Shown here one piece after another: positions 1-6,629 of a stretch of DNA of 27,631 nt; position 1 is the stretch's first letter, and every line of letters starts with the position of its first letter. Source of the DNA: an uncultured Eubacteriales bacterium. GTDB taxonomy: Bacteria > Bacillota > Clostridia > Oscillospirales > Acutalibacteraceae. The notes beneath the pieces are model-generated. The model had not been told where the DNA came from. It saw only the letters and a program-made list of their open reading frames with translations, and did not search any database. Location: positions 1 through 27,631 of the forward strand of contig CAKSYX010000028.1 of the NCBI GenBank assembly GCA_934525065.1. Reading direction: 5' to 3'. The position numbers and the translations under genes were made by a program.

Positions 1-206
1 GCAGTAGGTCTGATACCAGAAGTCGATCCAATCCCCGAACGGCATATCCGCCTTGATTCTGTCGGAAGAGCGTCCGCACTGTTCTTTCAGCGCTTCGAGC
101 TTATCATCGTGACACAACCCGTCCCGGGTTTGCGTATTTTCGGCTTGTACGGCGTGAATTCGACCGGGGCGGTATCTTTCCTTTCCTCGCGCTTTTCTGT
201 CGGCAT
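1..206 (-). pseudogene. Tyrosine recombinase (integrase) remnant, N-terminal part with internal deletion, runs off left edge
   Basis: Reading minus from an ATG at 206, the first ~30 codons (MPTEKREERKD, then EFTPYKPKIRKPGTGCV) resemble the N-terminal extension of Clostridial conjugative-element tyrosine recombinases. The frame then hits a stop near 87. In the neighbouring frame the sequence resumes as LEALKEQCGRSSDRIKAD followed by MPFGDWIDFWYQTYC, typical of the core-binding (SAM-like) domain of the same family, and continues to base 1. The arm-type strand region normally between the two blocks is missing, so I read this as a deletion plus frameshift near 105-112. The catalytic domain would lie left of the window. 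No attachment site or tRNA target is visible. A further in-frame stretch upstream (207-300), interrupted by a TGA, may be a decayed short element ORF. Family-level assignment is from memory of conserved motifs. Confidence 0.6.
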
Positions 207-442
207 ACTGGCGTCTGTACCACCGATTTTGCGGTCAATATGCACTGCCGCCTGCCTTTGCATAAGATAGGCACCTATCAACTGTCAGTTGATTCTTACC
301 ATATCCACTCACCACCTTTTAATATACTGCGGCGCACCGCAGAGCTGCTATAATACTATCACAGACGGAAAATCAAAATAATAGCGCAAAAGGAATTTTT
401 AATTGGGATTGCTGTTTTCTTTTCCTCAAAGCTTTAAAGAGT

Positions 443-474
443 AAAACAAAAAGCCTGCCGCAAAAGCGGCAGGC
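443..474 (-). terminator. Rho-independent terminator of the 491-679 gene
   Basis: GCCTGCCGC (453-461) and GCGGCAGGC (466-474) form a 9-bp perfect stem with an AAAA/TTTT loop. Read on minus it is followed by TTTTT (448-452). It lies 17 bp past the stop codon of the small membrane-protein gene. Confidence 0.85.
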
Positions 475-490
475 AAAGTGTTTATTTTGT

Positions 491-679
491 TTACGCAACG
501 GTTTCAGAGGTGAAGTCTGAATCGAAGCAGGAGCAGGAAACATAGTTTTCTCTGCTGTCAGCGTCTTTAGCGTTCTTCTTCTCGATGAGCTTTGTAACAG
601 CGAGGTATGCGCCGTAAACAGCAGCAACAACAGAAGCGATGATTGCAAAAGCCTTGATGATTTTCTTAAAAGTATCCAT
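491..679 (-). CDS. Small single-pass membrane protein, 62 aa, unknown function
   Basis: No family recognised. The product opens MDTFKKIIKAFAIIASVVAA, a short cationic amphipathic start running into one hydrophobic segment (about residues 9-30), then a charged linker (LIEKKNAKDADSREN) and a C-terminal tail with a CSC pair (YVSCSCFDSDF). It therefore looks like a small membrane peptide with a polar C-terminal tail. The gene is well supported: a GGAGGA Shine-Dalgarno lies 8 bases before ATG, a near-consensus promoter (712-740) drives it alone, and a strong hairpin terminator follows. It is monocistronic. The paired cysteines could bind metal or form a disulfide, which is inference. It is one of several tiny stand-alone genes in this window. 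Confidence 0.72.
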   Translation of the reverse strand: MDTFKKIIKAFAIIASVVAAVYGAYLAVTKLIEKKNAKDADSRENYVSCSCFDSDFTSETVA

Positions 680-711
680 ATCAATAGTCCTCCGTTAATT
701 TAATTTTGTCT

Positions 712-740
712 ATTATAACACGGGCAAAGTTACAAGTCAA
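712..740 (-). promoter_or_regulatory. Sigma-A promoter for the 62-aa membrane protein
   Basis: On minus: TTGACT (740-735), 17-bp spacer, TATAAT (717-712). Start codon 33 bp downstream with GGAGGA between. Confidence 0.8.
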
Positions 741-776
741 CCGAAAAGAGGATTAAAAAGTATAGAATTTTAATGC

Positions 777-805
777 TTGATAATTTTTCCCAATTATAAT
801 ATTAT
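777..805 (+). promoter_or_regulatory. Candidate sigma-A promoter for the 812-1160 transcript
   Basis: TTGATA (777-782), exact 17-bp spacer, TATTAT (800-805). Start of transcription expected near 812. It points away from the promoter at 712-740, so the two small units diverge. Confidence 0.55.
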
Positions 806-838
806 TCAAGCATGGCTCTGCAAAACGCAAGGCGGTTG

Positions 839-893
839 CCCTCTGAAAAAACTGTTTTCTTTTCCGGAGGGAGGATTTTATTGTCACCCTCCG
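839..893 (+). promoter_or_regulatory. Leader with sequestered Shine-Dalgarno and two alternative pairings
   Basis: A very strong Shine-Dalgarno (GGAGGGAGG, 866-874) lies in the segment CGGAGGG (865-871). This can pair perfectly with CCCTCCG at 887-893, closing a 7-bp stem, or with the upstream CCCTC at 839-843. The two pairings are mutually exclusive. This is a plausible translational switch, inferred from complementarity alone; I recognise no known riboswitch class. Confidence 0.35.
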
Positions 894-937
894 AGAACAT
901 TCAAAAAGAGCGGTGTTGCCAATGGAATACTTGGTAA
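881..937 (+). CDS. Possible 18-aa leader peptide (TTG start)
   Basis: TTG at 881 sits 6 bases after the GGAGGGAGG Shine-Dalgarno, the best-placed initiation codon in this leader. It opens an 18-codon frame ending TAA at 935-937, overlapping the start of the 33-aa ORF at 922 by 16 bases. The same frame is open back to an ATG at 812, close to the predicted transcription start, so a 41-aa version is also possible. Translational coupling to the downstream ORF is an inference. The peptide (MSPSENIQKERCCQWNTW) has no recognised family. Confidence 0.25.
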   Translation: MSPSENIQKERCCQWNTW

Positions 938-1023
938 TACTTGTTCTGCTTCTTATTGTGGCCACAGGCTGCACAGAAGCAACAAGGAAATTAAAAAATA
1001 ACCGTCCTCCAAAAACTGAGTAA
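922..1023 (+). CDS. Hydrophobic 33-aa peptide, possible toxin-like or regulatory membrane peptide
   Basis: ATG at 922 opens MEYLVILVLLLIVATGC followed by a basic tail (TRKLKNNRPPKTE). This is one transmembrane-length hydrophobic segment with a cationic C terminus, the general shape of small membrane peptides, including type I toxins; no specific family is recognised. The LIVATGC stretch superficially resembles a lipobox but there is no positively charged N terminus, so I do not call it a lipoprotein. It has no good Shine-Dalgarno of its own and may depend on coupling to the overlapping leader frame. Support comes from the unit around it: promoter 777-805, structured leader 839-893 and terminator 1115-1159, all on plus and convergent with clpC. 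Confidence 0.42.
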   Translation: MEYLVILVLLLIVATGCTEATRKLKNNRPPKTE

Positions 1024-1114
1024 CCGCTTGTTACAGAGCCTCTTTGTATGTATAATTGCACTCGCCGGAGAAATATTTGTCAGGCACAGTTTTAGTAAAA
1101 TTGAAAATAGCCAA

Positions 1115-1159
1115 GGGGTCGTCGCTTCTCGCTTTTACGATTTGCGGCAACCCCATTTT
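1115..1159 (+). terminator. Terminator of the small plus-strand unit, abutting the clpC 3' end
   Basis: GGGGTCGTCGC (1115-1125) pairs with GCGGCAACCCC (1144-1154) with two mismatches and is followed by ATTTTT on plus. It may also serve as the clpC end in the other direction, though no U-run is seen on that side. Confidence 0.55.
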
Positions 1160-1165
1160 TCTGCA

Positions 1166-3643
1166 TTATTCAGCCTTCTCGTCCGCGGCAGGGGCAGCTT
1201 CCTTGAAGCATACCTCGCCGTTTTCAAGAACGCATTCATATCTATGCTTTGCGGCAACAGAGCCTTCAAGAATCTGTTCGGAAAGCTTGTCTTCAACCTT
1301 GGTCTGGATTGCGCGGCGCAGAGGTCTTGCACCGTAGACCGGGTCAAAGCCTGCATCGGAAACCATTTTCACAACCTCCGGCGAAAAGCTCATTTCAATT
1401 TCCATCGTTCTGAGTCTTTCGCTCGTCTGCCTGAGCATACGGGCAGCGATTTCATGAATTTCGTCCTTCGTCAGCTGGTTGAAAACGATGATCTCGTCAA
1501 CACGGTTGAGGAATTCCGGTCTGAACGCCTTTTTCAGCTCGGCCATGACAGCGTCATGAATTCTTGTGTCGTCAAGCGCACCGTTGTCCTCGCTTGCGTT
1601 TTTGAAACCTATTGTTCTGCCCTCACCGGCAATCAGCTTTGCGCCGATGTTCGAGGTCATGATGACGACCGTGTTTTTGAAGTCAACACGTCTGCCCTGA
1701 GAATCGGTGAGGATACCGTCGTCAAGAATCTGAAGCAGCATATTGAAAACATCCGGGTGAGCCTTTTCAATTTCATCAAAAAGGATGACACTGTAGGGCT
1801 TTCTTCTGACCTTCTCGGTCAGCTCGCCGCCTTCCTCATAGCCGACATATCCCGGAGGAGAACCGACAAGACGCGAGGTACTGTGCTTTTCCATGAACTC
1901 CGACATATCAAAACGAATGACGGCGTTTTCGTCGCCGAACATTGCCGCGCCGAGAGCCTTACAAAGCTCTGTTTTGCCGACGCCGGTCGGGCCGAGGAAG
2001 ATGAACGAACCGAGCGGCCTTTTCGGATCTTTAAGTCCGCTCCTGCCGCGCCTGATTGCTCTTGCAACGGCGGAAACAGCCTTGTCCTGACCGACTATGC
2101 GCTCATGGAGAATTTTTTCCATTTCAAGCAGACGCTGGCTTTCCTCACGCGTCAGCTCAGTAACGGGGATTCCTGTCCAGCCGGCAACGATTTGAGCAAC
2201 CTCTTCTGCGGTCACTTCGCCGCCGACGCGGGAGCTTTCCTCCTTCCAGTTGGTTCTTGAAGCGGTCAGCCGGGAACGCAGCTCCTTTTCCCTGTCGCGC
2301 AAAGCGGCGGCTCTTTCAAAGTCCTGAGAATTGACGGCGGCCGCTTTTTCTTCATTGACCTGCTTGATGTCGTCCTCAATCTTTTTTACCTCCGGCGGAG
2401 TTGTAAAGGCACGAAGCCTTACCCTTGAGCAGGCCTCGTCAACAAGGTCGATTGCCTTGTCCGGAAGATACCTGTCGGTGATATACCTTGAGGACATCTT
2501 GACGGCCGCAACGATTGCGTCGTCTGTGATCTTCACCTTGTGGTGAGCCTCATACTTGTTTCTAAGACCTCTGAGAATCTGAACGGCCTCGTCCTCTGTC
2601 GGTTCGCCAACCTTAACGGGCTGAAAACGTCTTTCGAGGGCGCTGTCTTTTTCAATATACTTGCGGTACTCCTCAAGCGTGGTTGCGCCGATCACCTGAA
2701 GCTCGCTTCTTGCAAGCGAAGGCTTAAGAATATTCGCCGCGTCAACTGCGCCTTCGGCAGAACCTGTGCCGATAAGATTATGAACCTCATCAATGAACAA
2801 AATGACGTCCTTCGCCTTGATTACCTCATCAATGCAGGTTTTGATTCTTTCTTCAAAGTCGCCGCGGTACTTTGTTCCGGCGACCATACCGGTCAGGTCG
2901 AGTGAAACAATCCGCTTGTCGCGAAGCAGCTCGGGAACCTCTCCCTGAGCAATTTTGAGGGCAAGCCCTTCGGCTATTGCGGTTTTGCCGACGCCCGGCT
3001 CACCGATAAGGCAGGGGTTGTTTTTGGTACGCCTTGAAAGAATCTGAATAACACGTTCAATCTCCTTTTCCCTGCCGATAACAGGGTCAATTTCGGAACG
3101 GCGCGCCTTTTCGGTCAAATCCTGACCGTACTTGTCAAGGTTCGGCGTTGAGCTCTTCTTTGAGCTCCTTGCGCCGCCCCTTCCGTTCTGCGGATAAGAG
3201 GAAGACGAACCTTGAGCGTTTGAAAGCTCATCAAGCAGAAGAGGAACCGAAACGCCGAGCTGAGAAAGGATGAAGGCTGCGCAGCCGTCGCCCTCTCTGA
3301 GCATTGCGGCAAGCAGGTGTTCCGTTCCGACATAGCCGGAATTTTCTCCCCTTGCAAGCGAAATTGCAAGCTCAATGATGTGTTTGCAGCGCGGAGTGAA
3401 ATCATCCGGCGTCAGAACTGTCGGAATACCGACTCCGACGGTGCTCCTGATGAGCTCTTCAACTCTCTGAGCGGTTACGCCACGCGAAGAAAGGACGGTT
3501 GTTGCCGCTCCGTTGTCCTCGCGAACAAGACCCATGAGCAAGTGCTCGCTTCCGATATATGTGTGACCGAGATTTTCCGCAACCTCAATTGCCGAATTGA
3601 GGGCGCGGTTTGCTTTTTCGGTGAAACCCGTAAACTTATACAT
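1166..3643 (-). CDS. clpC: ClpC, AAA+ unfoldase of the ClpCP protease
   Basis: An 825-aa Hsp100 protein that unfolds phosphoarginine-marked and adaptor-delivered proteins and feeds them to ClpP in the cytoplasm. Domains in order: tandem Clp-N repeats (about 1-145), first AAA+ module with Walker A GEPGVGKT (214-221) and Walker B FIDEVH (283-288), middle UVR segment (about 422-457), second AAA+ module with Walker A GPTGVGKT (551-558), Walker B LFDEIEKAH (621-629), ClpP-docking loop tripeptide IGF (678-680) and sensor-2 region FRPEFLNR (707-714). Length and order match full ClpC; ClpB is excluded by the short middle domain and the IGF loop. Start: AAGGAG Shine-Dalgarno 9 bases before ATG. It is last in the ctsR operon but separated from mcsB by 128 bp with hairpins, so it may be partly attenuated or have its own promoter. 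Confidence 0.97.
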   Translation of the reverse strand: MYKFTGFTEKANRALNSAIEVAENLGHTYIGSEHLLMGLVREDNGAATTVLSSRGVTAQRVEELIRSTVGVGIPTVLTPDDFTPRCKHIIELAISLARGENSGYVGTEHLLAAMLREGDGCAAFILSQLGVSVPLLLDELSNAQGSSSSYPQNGRGGARSSKKSSTPNLDKYGQDLTEKARRSEIDPVIGREKEIERVIQILSRRTKNNPCLIGEPGVGKTAIAEGLALKIAQGEVPELLRDKRIVSLDLTGMVAGTKYRGDFEERIKTCIDEVIKAKDVILFIDEVHNLIGTGSAEGAVDAANILKPSLARSELQVIGATTLEEYRKYIEKDSALERRFQPVKVGEPTEDEAVQILRGLRNKYEAHHKVKITDDAIVAAVKMSSRYITDRYLPDKAIDLVDEACSRVRLRAFTTPPEVKKIEDDIKQVNEEKAAAVNSQDFERAAALRDREKELRSRLTASRTNWKEESSRVGGEVTAEEVAQIVAGWTGIPVTELTREESQRLLEMEKILHERIVGQDKAVSAVARAIRRGRSGLKDPKRPLGSFIFLGPTGVGKTELCKALGAAMFGDENAVIRFDMSEFMEKHSTSRLVGSPPGYVGYEEGGELTEKVRRKPYSVILFDEIEKAHPDVFNMLLQILDDGILTDSQGRRVDFKNTVVIMTSNIGAKLIAGEGRTIGFKNASEDNGALDDTRIHDAVMAELKKAFRPEFLNRVDEIIVFNQLTKDEIHEIAARMLRQTSERLRTMEIEMSFSPEVVKMVSDAGFDPVYGARPLRRAIQTKVEDKLSEQILEGSVAAKHRYECVLENGEVCFKEAAPAADEKAE

Positions 3644-3684
3644 AAACTGTCAACTCCTTCTTAACTGCCGCGCAGGCTGAAAAC

Positions 3685-3744
3685 GAAATGCTTCGTTTTT
3701 GCCGCCGGCAAAGGTTTTAATAAAAAGCCGCATTGCTGCGGCCT
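3685..3744 (-). terminator. Hairpins between mcsB and clpC, including a terminator-like structure
   Basis: GCCGCA (3727-3732)/TGCGGC (3737-3742) on minus is followed by a U-run (3726-3722), the layout of an intrinsic terminator inside the operon. Two more inverted repeats follow towards clpC: TTTGCCG/CGGCAAA and AAACGAA/TTCGTTT around 3685-3715. Partial termination would lower clpC relative to mcsA/mcsB. Confidence 0.55.
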
Positions 3745-3771
3745 TTTTAGTGTCAGGCCGTGTTTGGCCTT

Positions 3772-4776
3772 TTATTCAAGCGCCGCTTTAACGCTCTGCG
3801 CTCTGAAAACGTCGCGCTCACGCGCTGTCATGTTCTTTTTGCAGTCTGCGCTGATTGTTGCGGGCTGCATTTCAATGAGCAGCGTTCCGAGCGTTTCAAG
3901 GTCTGCTTCAAGAATGCCCTCGGCAGCGCCGAAACGCACGAGCGAGAACAGCGAGATGAACTCTCTGAAGCTCATCATGTGCGCACTGGTGAGAATCCCC
4001 CAGGAACGCCAGATTTTATCAATAAAAGCATCGTCCTTGAGGAGAGCGGCACGCGCCTGCTTTTCCTGTTCGGCAATCTGGAGCGCAATTGCGTTGAGAT
4101 TCTGAAGGGCGGCCTGTTCGGAAATCCCGAGCGTGACCTGATTGCTCAGCTGAAAGACGTCGCCGAGAGCCCGGCCGCCTTCGCCAAAGGCCGGGCGAAG
4201 GGTCATTCCGAGTCTTGCAACGGTTGACGCAAGCCGCGACACCGCCTTTCCGGAAAGTGCCGGAAGGTGGAGCAGAACGGAGGCTCTCATTCCCGTTCCG
4301 AGGTTAGTCGGGCACTGGGTAAGATAGCCGAGCCGTTTGTCAAAAGCAACGGCTGCGTTTTCTTCAAGCTGTTTATCAAAAACCGCGGCCTTCTGATACG
4401 CTTCTTCAAGCGCAAGACCGGGTAAAATTGTCTGAATCCTTGCGTGATCCTCTTCGCAGAGCATGATGCTGATATCCTCGTTTTCCGAGAGGATGAGCGC
4501 CCTTCCGTCGGGGTCATACGCAAATTCGGGGCTGATGAGGTGCTTTTCCGCAAGGGAAACGGCCTGCGGCTTTGAAAAAGACTTCATTTCAATATATTCA
4601 AGCTTTTCGCCGCAGGGAGCGGCAAGGAAAATGCTCTTCAAAAGCTCGTTGACCCTTTGCTTTTCGACGTTTTTGAGCCGCGCCGGGAACGGATACTCCT
4701 CGAGATTCCTTGCAAGCCTGACACGTGTGCTGAGCACAACATCAAAGTTCTTTCCCTTGTTTGAATACCACTTCAT
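3772..4776 (-). CDS. mcsB: McsB, protein-arginine kinase
   Basis: A 334-aa phosphagen-kinase-fold enzyme that phosphorylates arginine side chains, marking proteins for ClpCP and inactivating CtsR. Visible family blocks: LSTRVRLARN (16-24, nucleotide-binding arginines), NEDISIMLCEEDHARIQ (99-115), GYLTQCPTNLGTGMR (150-164) with the conserved active-site cysteine C155 and glycine-rich loop, and FQLSNQVTLG. The C-terminal RDVFRA (321-326) matches the allosteric phosphoarginine-binding RDxxRA motif. Length is slightly below the usual ~350 aa but no block is missing. The ATG lies 1 base after the mcsA stop, so translation is coupled; McsA is its activator. Creatine/arginine kinases are excluded by context and the short N terminus. 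Confidence 0.96.
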   Translation of the reverse strand: MKWYSNKGKNFDVVLSTRVRLARNLEEYPFPARLKNVEKQRVNELLKSIFLAAPCGEKLEYIEMKSFSKPQAVSLAEKHLISPEFAYDPDGRALILSENEDISIMLCEEDHARIQTILPGLALEEAYQKAAVFDKQLEENAAVAFDKRLGYLTQCPTNLGTGMRASVLLHLPALSGKAVSRLASTVARLGMTLRPAFGEGGRALGDVFQLSNQVTLGISEQAALQNLNAIALQIAEQEKQARAALLKDDAFIDKIWRSWGILTSAHMMSFREFISLFSLVRFGAAEGILEADLETLGTLLIEMQPATISADCKKNMTARERDVFRAQSVKAALE

Positions 4777-4777
4777 T

Positions 4778-5314
4778 TTACTTTTCCTCCTTGCCTCTCA
4801 GTGCCTTGATTTCGTCGCGCAATGCGGCGGCCTGCTCAAAATTCTGCGCGTCAACCGCTTTTTGCATCAGGTCTTCAAGCTCCTTGATTTTCTCCTCGGC
4901 CGAAAGCTCCTTTTTCTCTCCCTTTGCGGGTACATCGTCAACCTTTGTATATTCAATAGGCGTTCTGCCGACGTGTCCGGTTCTTCCGTGGATGCGCTGG
5001 ATTGAAGGAAGGAGCCTGTCGTAAAAGTGCGAGTAGCAATCCGCGCAGCCAACCATGCCGCTTCTGATTATATCGTCAAAGCTGCTGCCGCATTTTTCGC
5101 AAAGCTCATTCTTTGCGCCGGCAAGAGCAAACGCGCTGTCCTTGAAGAAGGACGAGAAAATATTCGGAATGCTGAGCGAAAAGTCATCAAAAAATTCGTC
5201 AAAGCCAAGTTCCTTTGCACATTCCTCGCAAAGATGGCTCTCGGTTGCTTCGCCGTTTATAACTCTTTTAATATGGGTTGTGGCTTCCCTTTTCTGACAA
5301 TTCTGACATAACAT
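4778..5314 (-). CDS. mcsA: McsA, zinc-binding activator of McsB
   Basis: A 178-aa adaptor that activates the arginine kinase McsB. Four CxxC pairs are visible (C3/C6, C29/C32, C72/C75, C90/C93), forming two zinc-binding modules, followed by a charged linker and a C-terminal UVR motif (about 141-173), the same motif found in the ClpC middle domain and UvrB. The start has a GGAGGT Shine-Dalgarno a few bases upstream. The gene sits 33 bp after ctsR and is translationally coupled to mcsB, the standard Firmicute arrangement. All cysteines expected of the family are present. Confidence 0.95.
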   Translation of the reverse strand: MLCQNCQKREATTHIKRVINGEATESHLCEECAKELGFDEFFDDFSLSIPNIFSSFFKDSAFALAGAKNELCEKCGSSFDDIIRSGMVGCADCYSHFYDRLLPSIQRIHGRTGHVGRTPIEYTKVDDVPAKGEKKELSAEEKIKELEDLMQKAVDAQNFEQAAALRDEIKALRGKEEK

Positions 5315-5347
5315 AATTCATACCTCCGTTCGCGGTCTGTGACCGTT

Positions 5348-5803
5348 TCATTCAAGATTGATTGCTGTAAGCAGCAGCTGCTTGAAAACAGCCGCCCTGA
5401 CCTTGTCTCTCTGCTCGCTGTCAACACCCCTCAAAGAGGAATCGCTGACCGCAGCAAGGATAAGCTTTGCATCGCGCTTTGAAAGCAGCTCGCGGTAAAC
5501 GAGATTTATAAGATGATTCCGGCAGGTCGTTTCGTCAATCGACTGACCGACCGAATTTACAACGTGCATCAAAAGAGTGTTCCCGTCATAATGCACACGA
5601 GCGATCCTTATAAAGCCGCCGCCGCCCCTTCTGCTTTCAACAATGTATCCGCGCTCCGGCGTAAAGCGGGAAGAAATGACGTAATTTATCTGGCTGGGTA
5701 CGCAACCGAGCGTCTGAGCCATTGTGTTACGCTGAATTTCAACCTCGTCCTTTCCGTCAAGCATTTCGGAAATCATGTGAGCGATTGCATTTGAAAGATT
5801 CAT
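5348..5803 (-). CDS. ctsR: CtsR, heat-shock repressor of the clp regulon
   Basis: A 151-aa winged-helix repressor that binds tandem heptads (A/GGTCAAA) upstream of class III heat-shock genes. The conserved block SRFTPERGYIVESRRGGGGF (about residues 45-64) contains the glycine-rich wing (RGGGG) that senses heat. The C-terminal part (about 75-151) is the helical dimerisation domain. The ATG is preceded by AAGGAGG. First gene of the operon; CtsR-type heptads flank its promoter on both sides, so autoregulation is expected. Confidence 0.96.
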   Translation of the reverse strand: MNLSNAIAHMISEMLDGKDEVEIQRNTMAQTLGCVPSQINYVISSRFTPERGYIVESRRGGGGFIRIARVHYDGNTLLMHVVNSVGQSIDETTCRNHLINLVYRELLSKRDAKLILAAVSDSSLRGVDSEQRDKVRAAVFKQLLLTAINLE

Positions 5804-5824
5804 TTGGTGAACGCCTCCTTTTCT

Positions 5825-5847
5825 TTTGACTTTGACTTTCTTTGACT
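5825..5847 (-). promoter_or_regulatory. CtsR operator, downstream site
   Basis: On minus, AGTCAAA occurs at 5847-5841 and 5837-5831 with the canonical 3-nt spacer, and a third directly abutting copy reaches 5825. The site lies around and just after the expected transcription start, so binding should block initiation. Confidence 0.8.
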
Positions 5848-5858
5848 TTCTGATGTTT

Positions 5859-5887
5859 ATTATATGCAGCTTTGATTTTTATGCAAA
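5859..5887 (-). promoter_or_regulatory. ctsR operon promoter
   Basis: On minus: TTTGCA (5887-5882), 17-bp spacer, TATAAT (5864-5859). It is sandwiched between two CtsR heptad clusters. Confidence 0.75.
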
Positions 5888-5914
5888 GGTCAAAAAAGGT
5901 CAATATAGGTCAAA
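5888..5914 (+). promoter_or_regulatory. CtsR operator, upstream site with three heptads
   Basis: GGTCAAA (5888-5894), GGTCAAT (5898-5904) and GGTCAAA (5908-5914) read on plus, each separated by exactly 3 nt, the spacing in the family consensus. The cluster directly abuts the -35 box of the ctsR promoter. Confidence 0.85.
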
Positions 5915-6020
5915 AACGATTGATTTTTGAATTTAGCTCTCGTTTTCTCCGTTTTTCTTATTTTTTAAAATTTTTATTTTTTTTTGGGATGGAGCCGAAA
6001 ACCGGTTCCGGTGCGCCGCA

Positions 6021-6050
6021 GACCTTGACCTTTGAACGTCAAAGTCAAAA
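6021..6050. promoter_or_regulatory. Third, irregular CtsR-heptad-like cluster in a 530-bp non-coding stretch
   Basis: Heptad-like words occur on both strands here: GGTCAAG on minus (6030-6024) and AGTCAAA on plus (6043-6049), arranged as an imperfect inverted repeat around ACG. Spacing is not canonical and no promoter is evident beside it. The rest of 5915-6337 is A/T-rich (a T9 run near 5980) with no gene I can support. Confidence 0.35.
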
Positions 6051-6337
6051 AAATCAGCCGAAAATTCGCTATGGGTGAAGTCTCCGCTTTCAAGCTGTCT
6101 GTTGGTTTTTTTCATTTTCCCTCCGCCTTTTCTGAAAGAAATTCAAGCATATTCTGCGCCTTTACTTTTTCTCTTATTCCAATTGACAGGTATATGTCTC
6201 AGAAAAAATAGCAGAAAAATTCAAAAACACTTTTGAGGAACACTTCAACCGGCAGGACGTATAATGAAAATGAAAGCGGGCGCAACGGAAAGCAAAACGC
6301 TTTTCGCGGCTCCTTTGAAAGGAGGTCAGACGATAGT

Positions 6338-6493
6338 ATGTGTAACAACCTTTTTGGTGGCAACAGCTGCTCATGGATCATCCTTCTTTTGGTCCTCTCC
6401 TGCGTATTCGGCACTAACAACACCTCAGGCAACGGCTGCGGATGCGGCTGCGAAAGCAACTTTGCAAACAACAACTGCGGCTGCGGCTGCTGA
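6338..6493 (+). CDS. Cysteine-rich small membrane protein, 51 aa
   Basis: The product starts MCNNLFGGNSCSWIILLLVL, giving one hydrophobic segment (about residues 12-25), then an Asn/Gly-rich tail with clustered GCGCGC and NNNCGCGC motifs; 9 of 51 residues are cysteine. Small proteins of this make-up are widespread in gut Clostridia, where some databases give them a chorion-like 'high-cysteine' label; function unknown. Metal binding or spore/envelope cross-linking is speculation. Start: AAAGGAGGT 11 bases upstream. The frame is open further upstream to about 6233, but the Shine-Dalgarno points to this ATG. It is followed by a strong terminator and is monocistronic; a TATAAT occurs near 6258 but without a good -35. 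Confidence 0.72.
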   Translation: MCNNLFGGNSCSWIILLLVLSCVFGTNNTSGNGCGCGCESNFANNNCGCGC

Positions 6494-6545
6494 CGAAAAA
6501 CGGGCATTGTTCTTTCCTCTTTAACTTTTCCTCCTTAACTCAAAA

Positions 6546-6574
6546 AAGAACCGTCGCGGCTGCGGCGGTTCTTT
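6546..6574 (+). terminator. Terminator of the Cys-rich protein gene
   Basis: AGAACCG (6547-6553) pairs with CGGTTCT (6566-6572), with an inner CGC/GCG extension, and is followed by TT. An A-run precedes the stem, so it may work in both directions. Confidence 0.65.
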
Positions 6575-6578
6575 GCAT

Positions 6579-6611
6579 AAAAAAAGGCTGCTGACGAAAA
6601 CCGCAGCAGCC
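6579..6611 (-). terminator. Terminator of the 35-aa peptide gene
   Basis: GGCTGCTG (6586-6593) pairs with CAGCAGCC (6604-6611). On minus the stem is followed by seven U's (6585-6579), 19 bp past the peptide stop codon. Confidence 0.8.
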
Positions 6612-6629
6612 TTGCTTTTTAATATGAGC

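Noticed and set aside
922..1023. Lipoprotein reading of the 33-aa peptide (VATGC lipobox)
   Set aside because: No basic N-terminal region, and the chain after the cysteine is only 16 residues; a simple membrane peptide is the more cautious reading.
1028..2260. Long (410-codon) plus-strand open frame opposite clpC
   Set aside because: It is the antisense shadow of a strongly conserved gene, has no ribosome site and no recognisable domain.
5933..6115. 60-codon minus-strand ORF starting MKKTNRQLESG with a GGAGGG ribosome site
   Set aside because: It runs through a homopolymeric T9/A9 stretch and the CtsR-heptad cluster, composition is poor for a protein, and there is no terminator; not strong enough to call.
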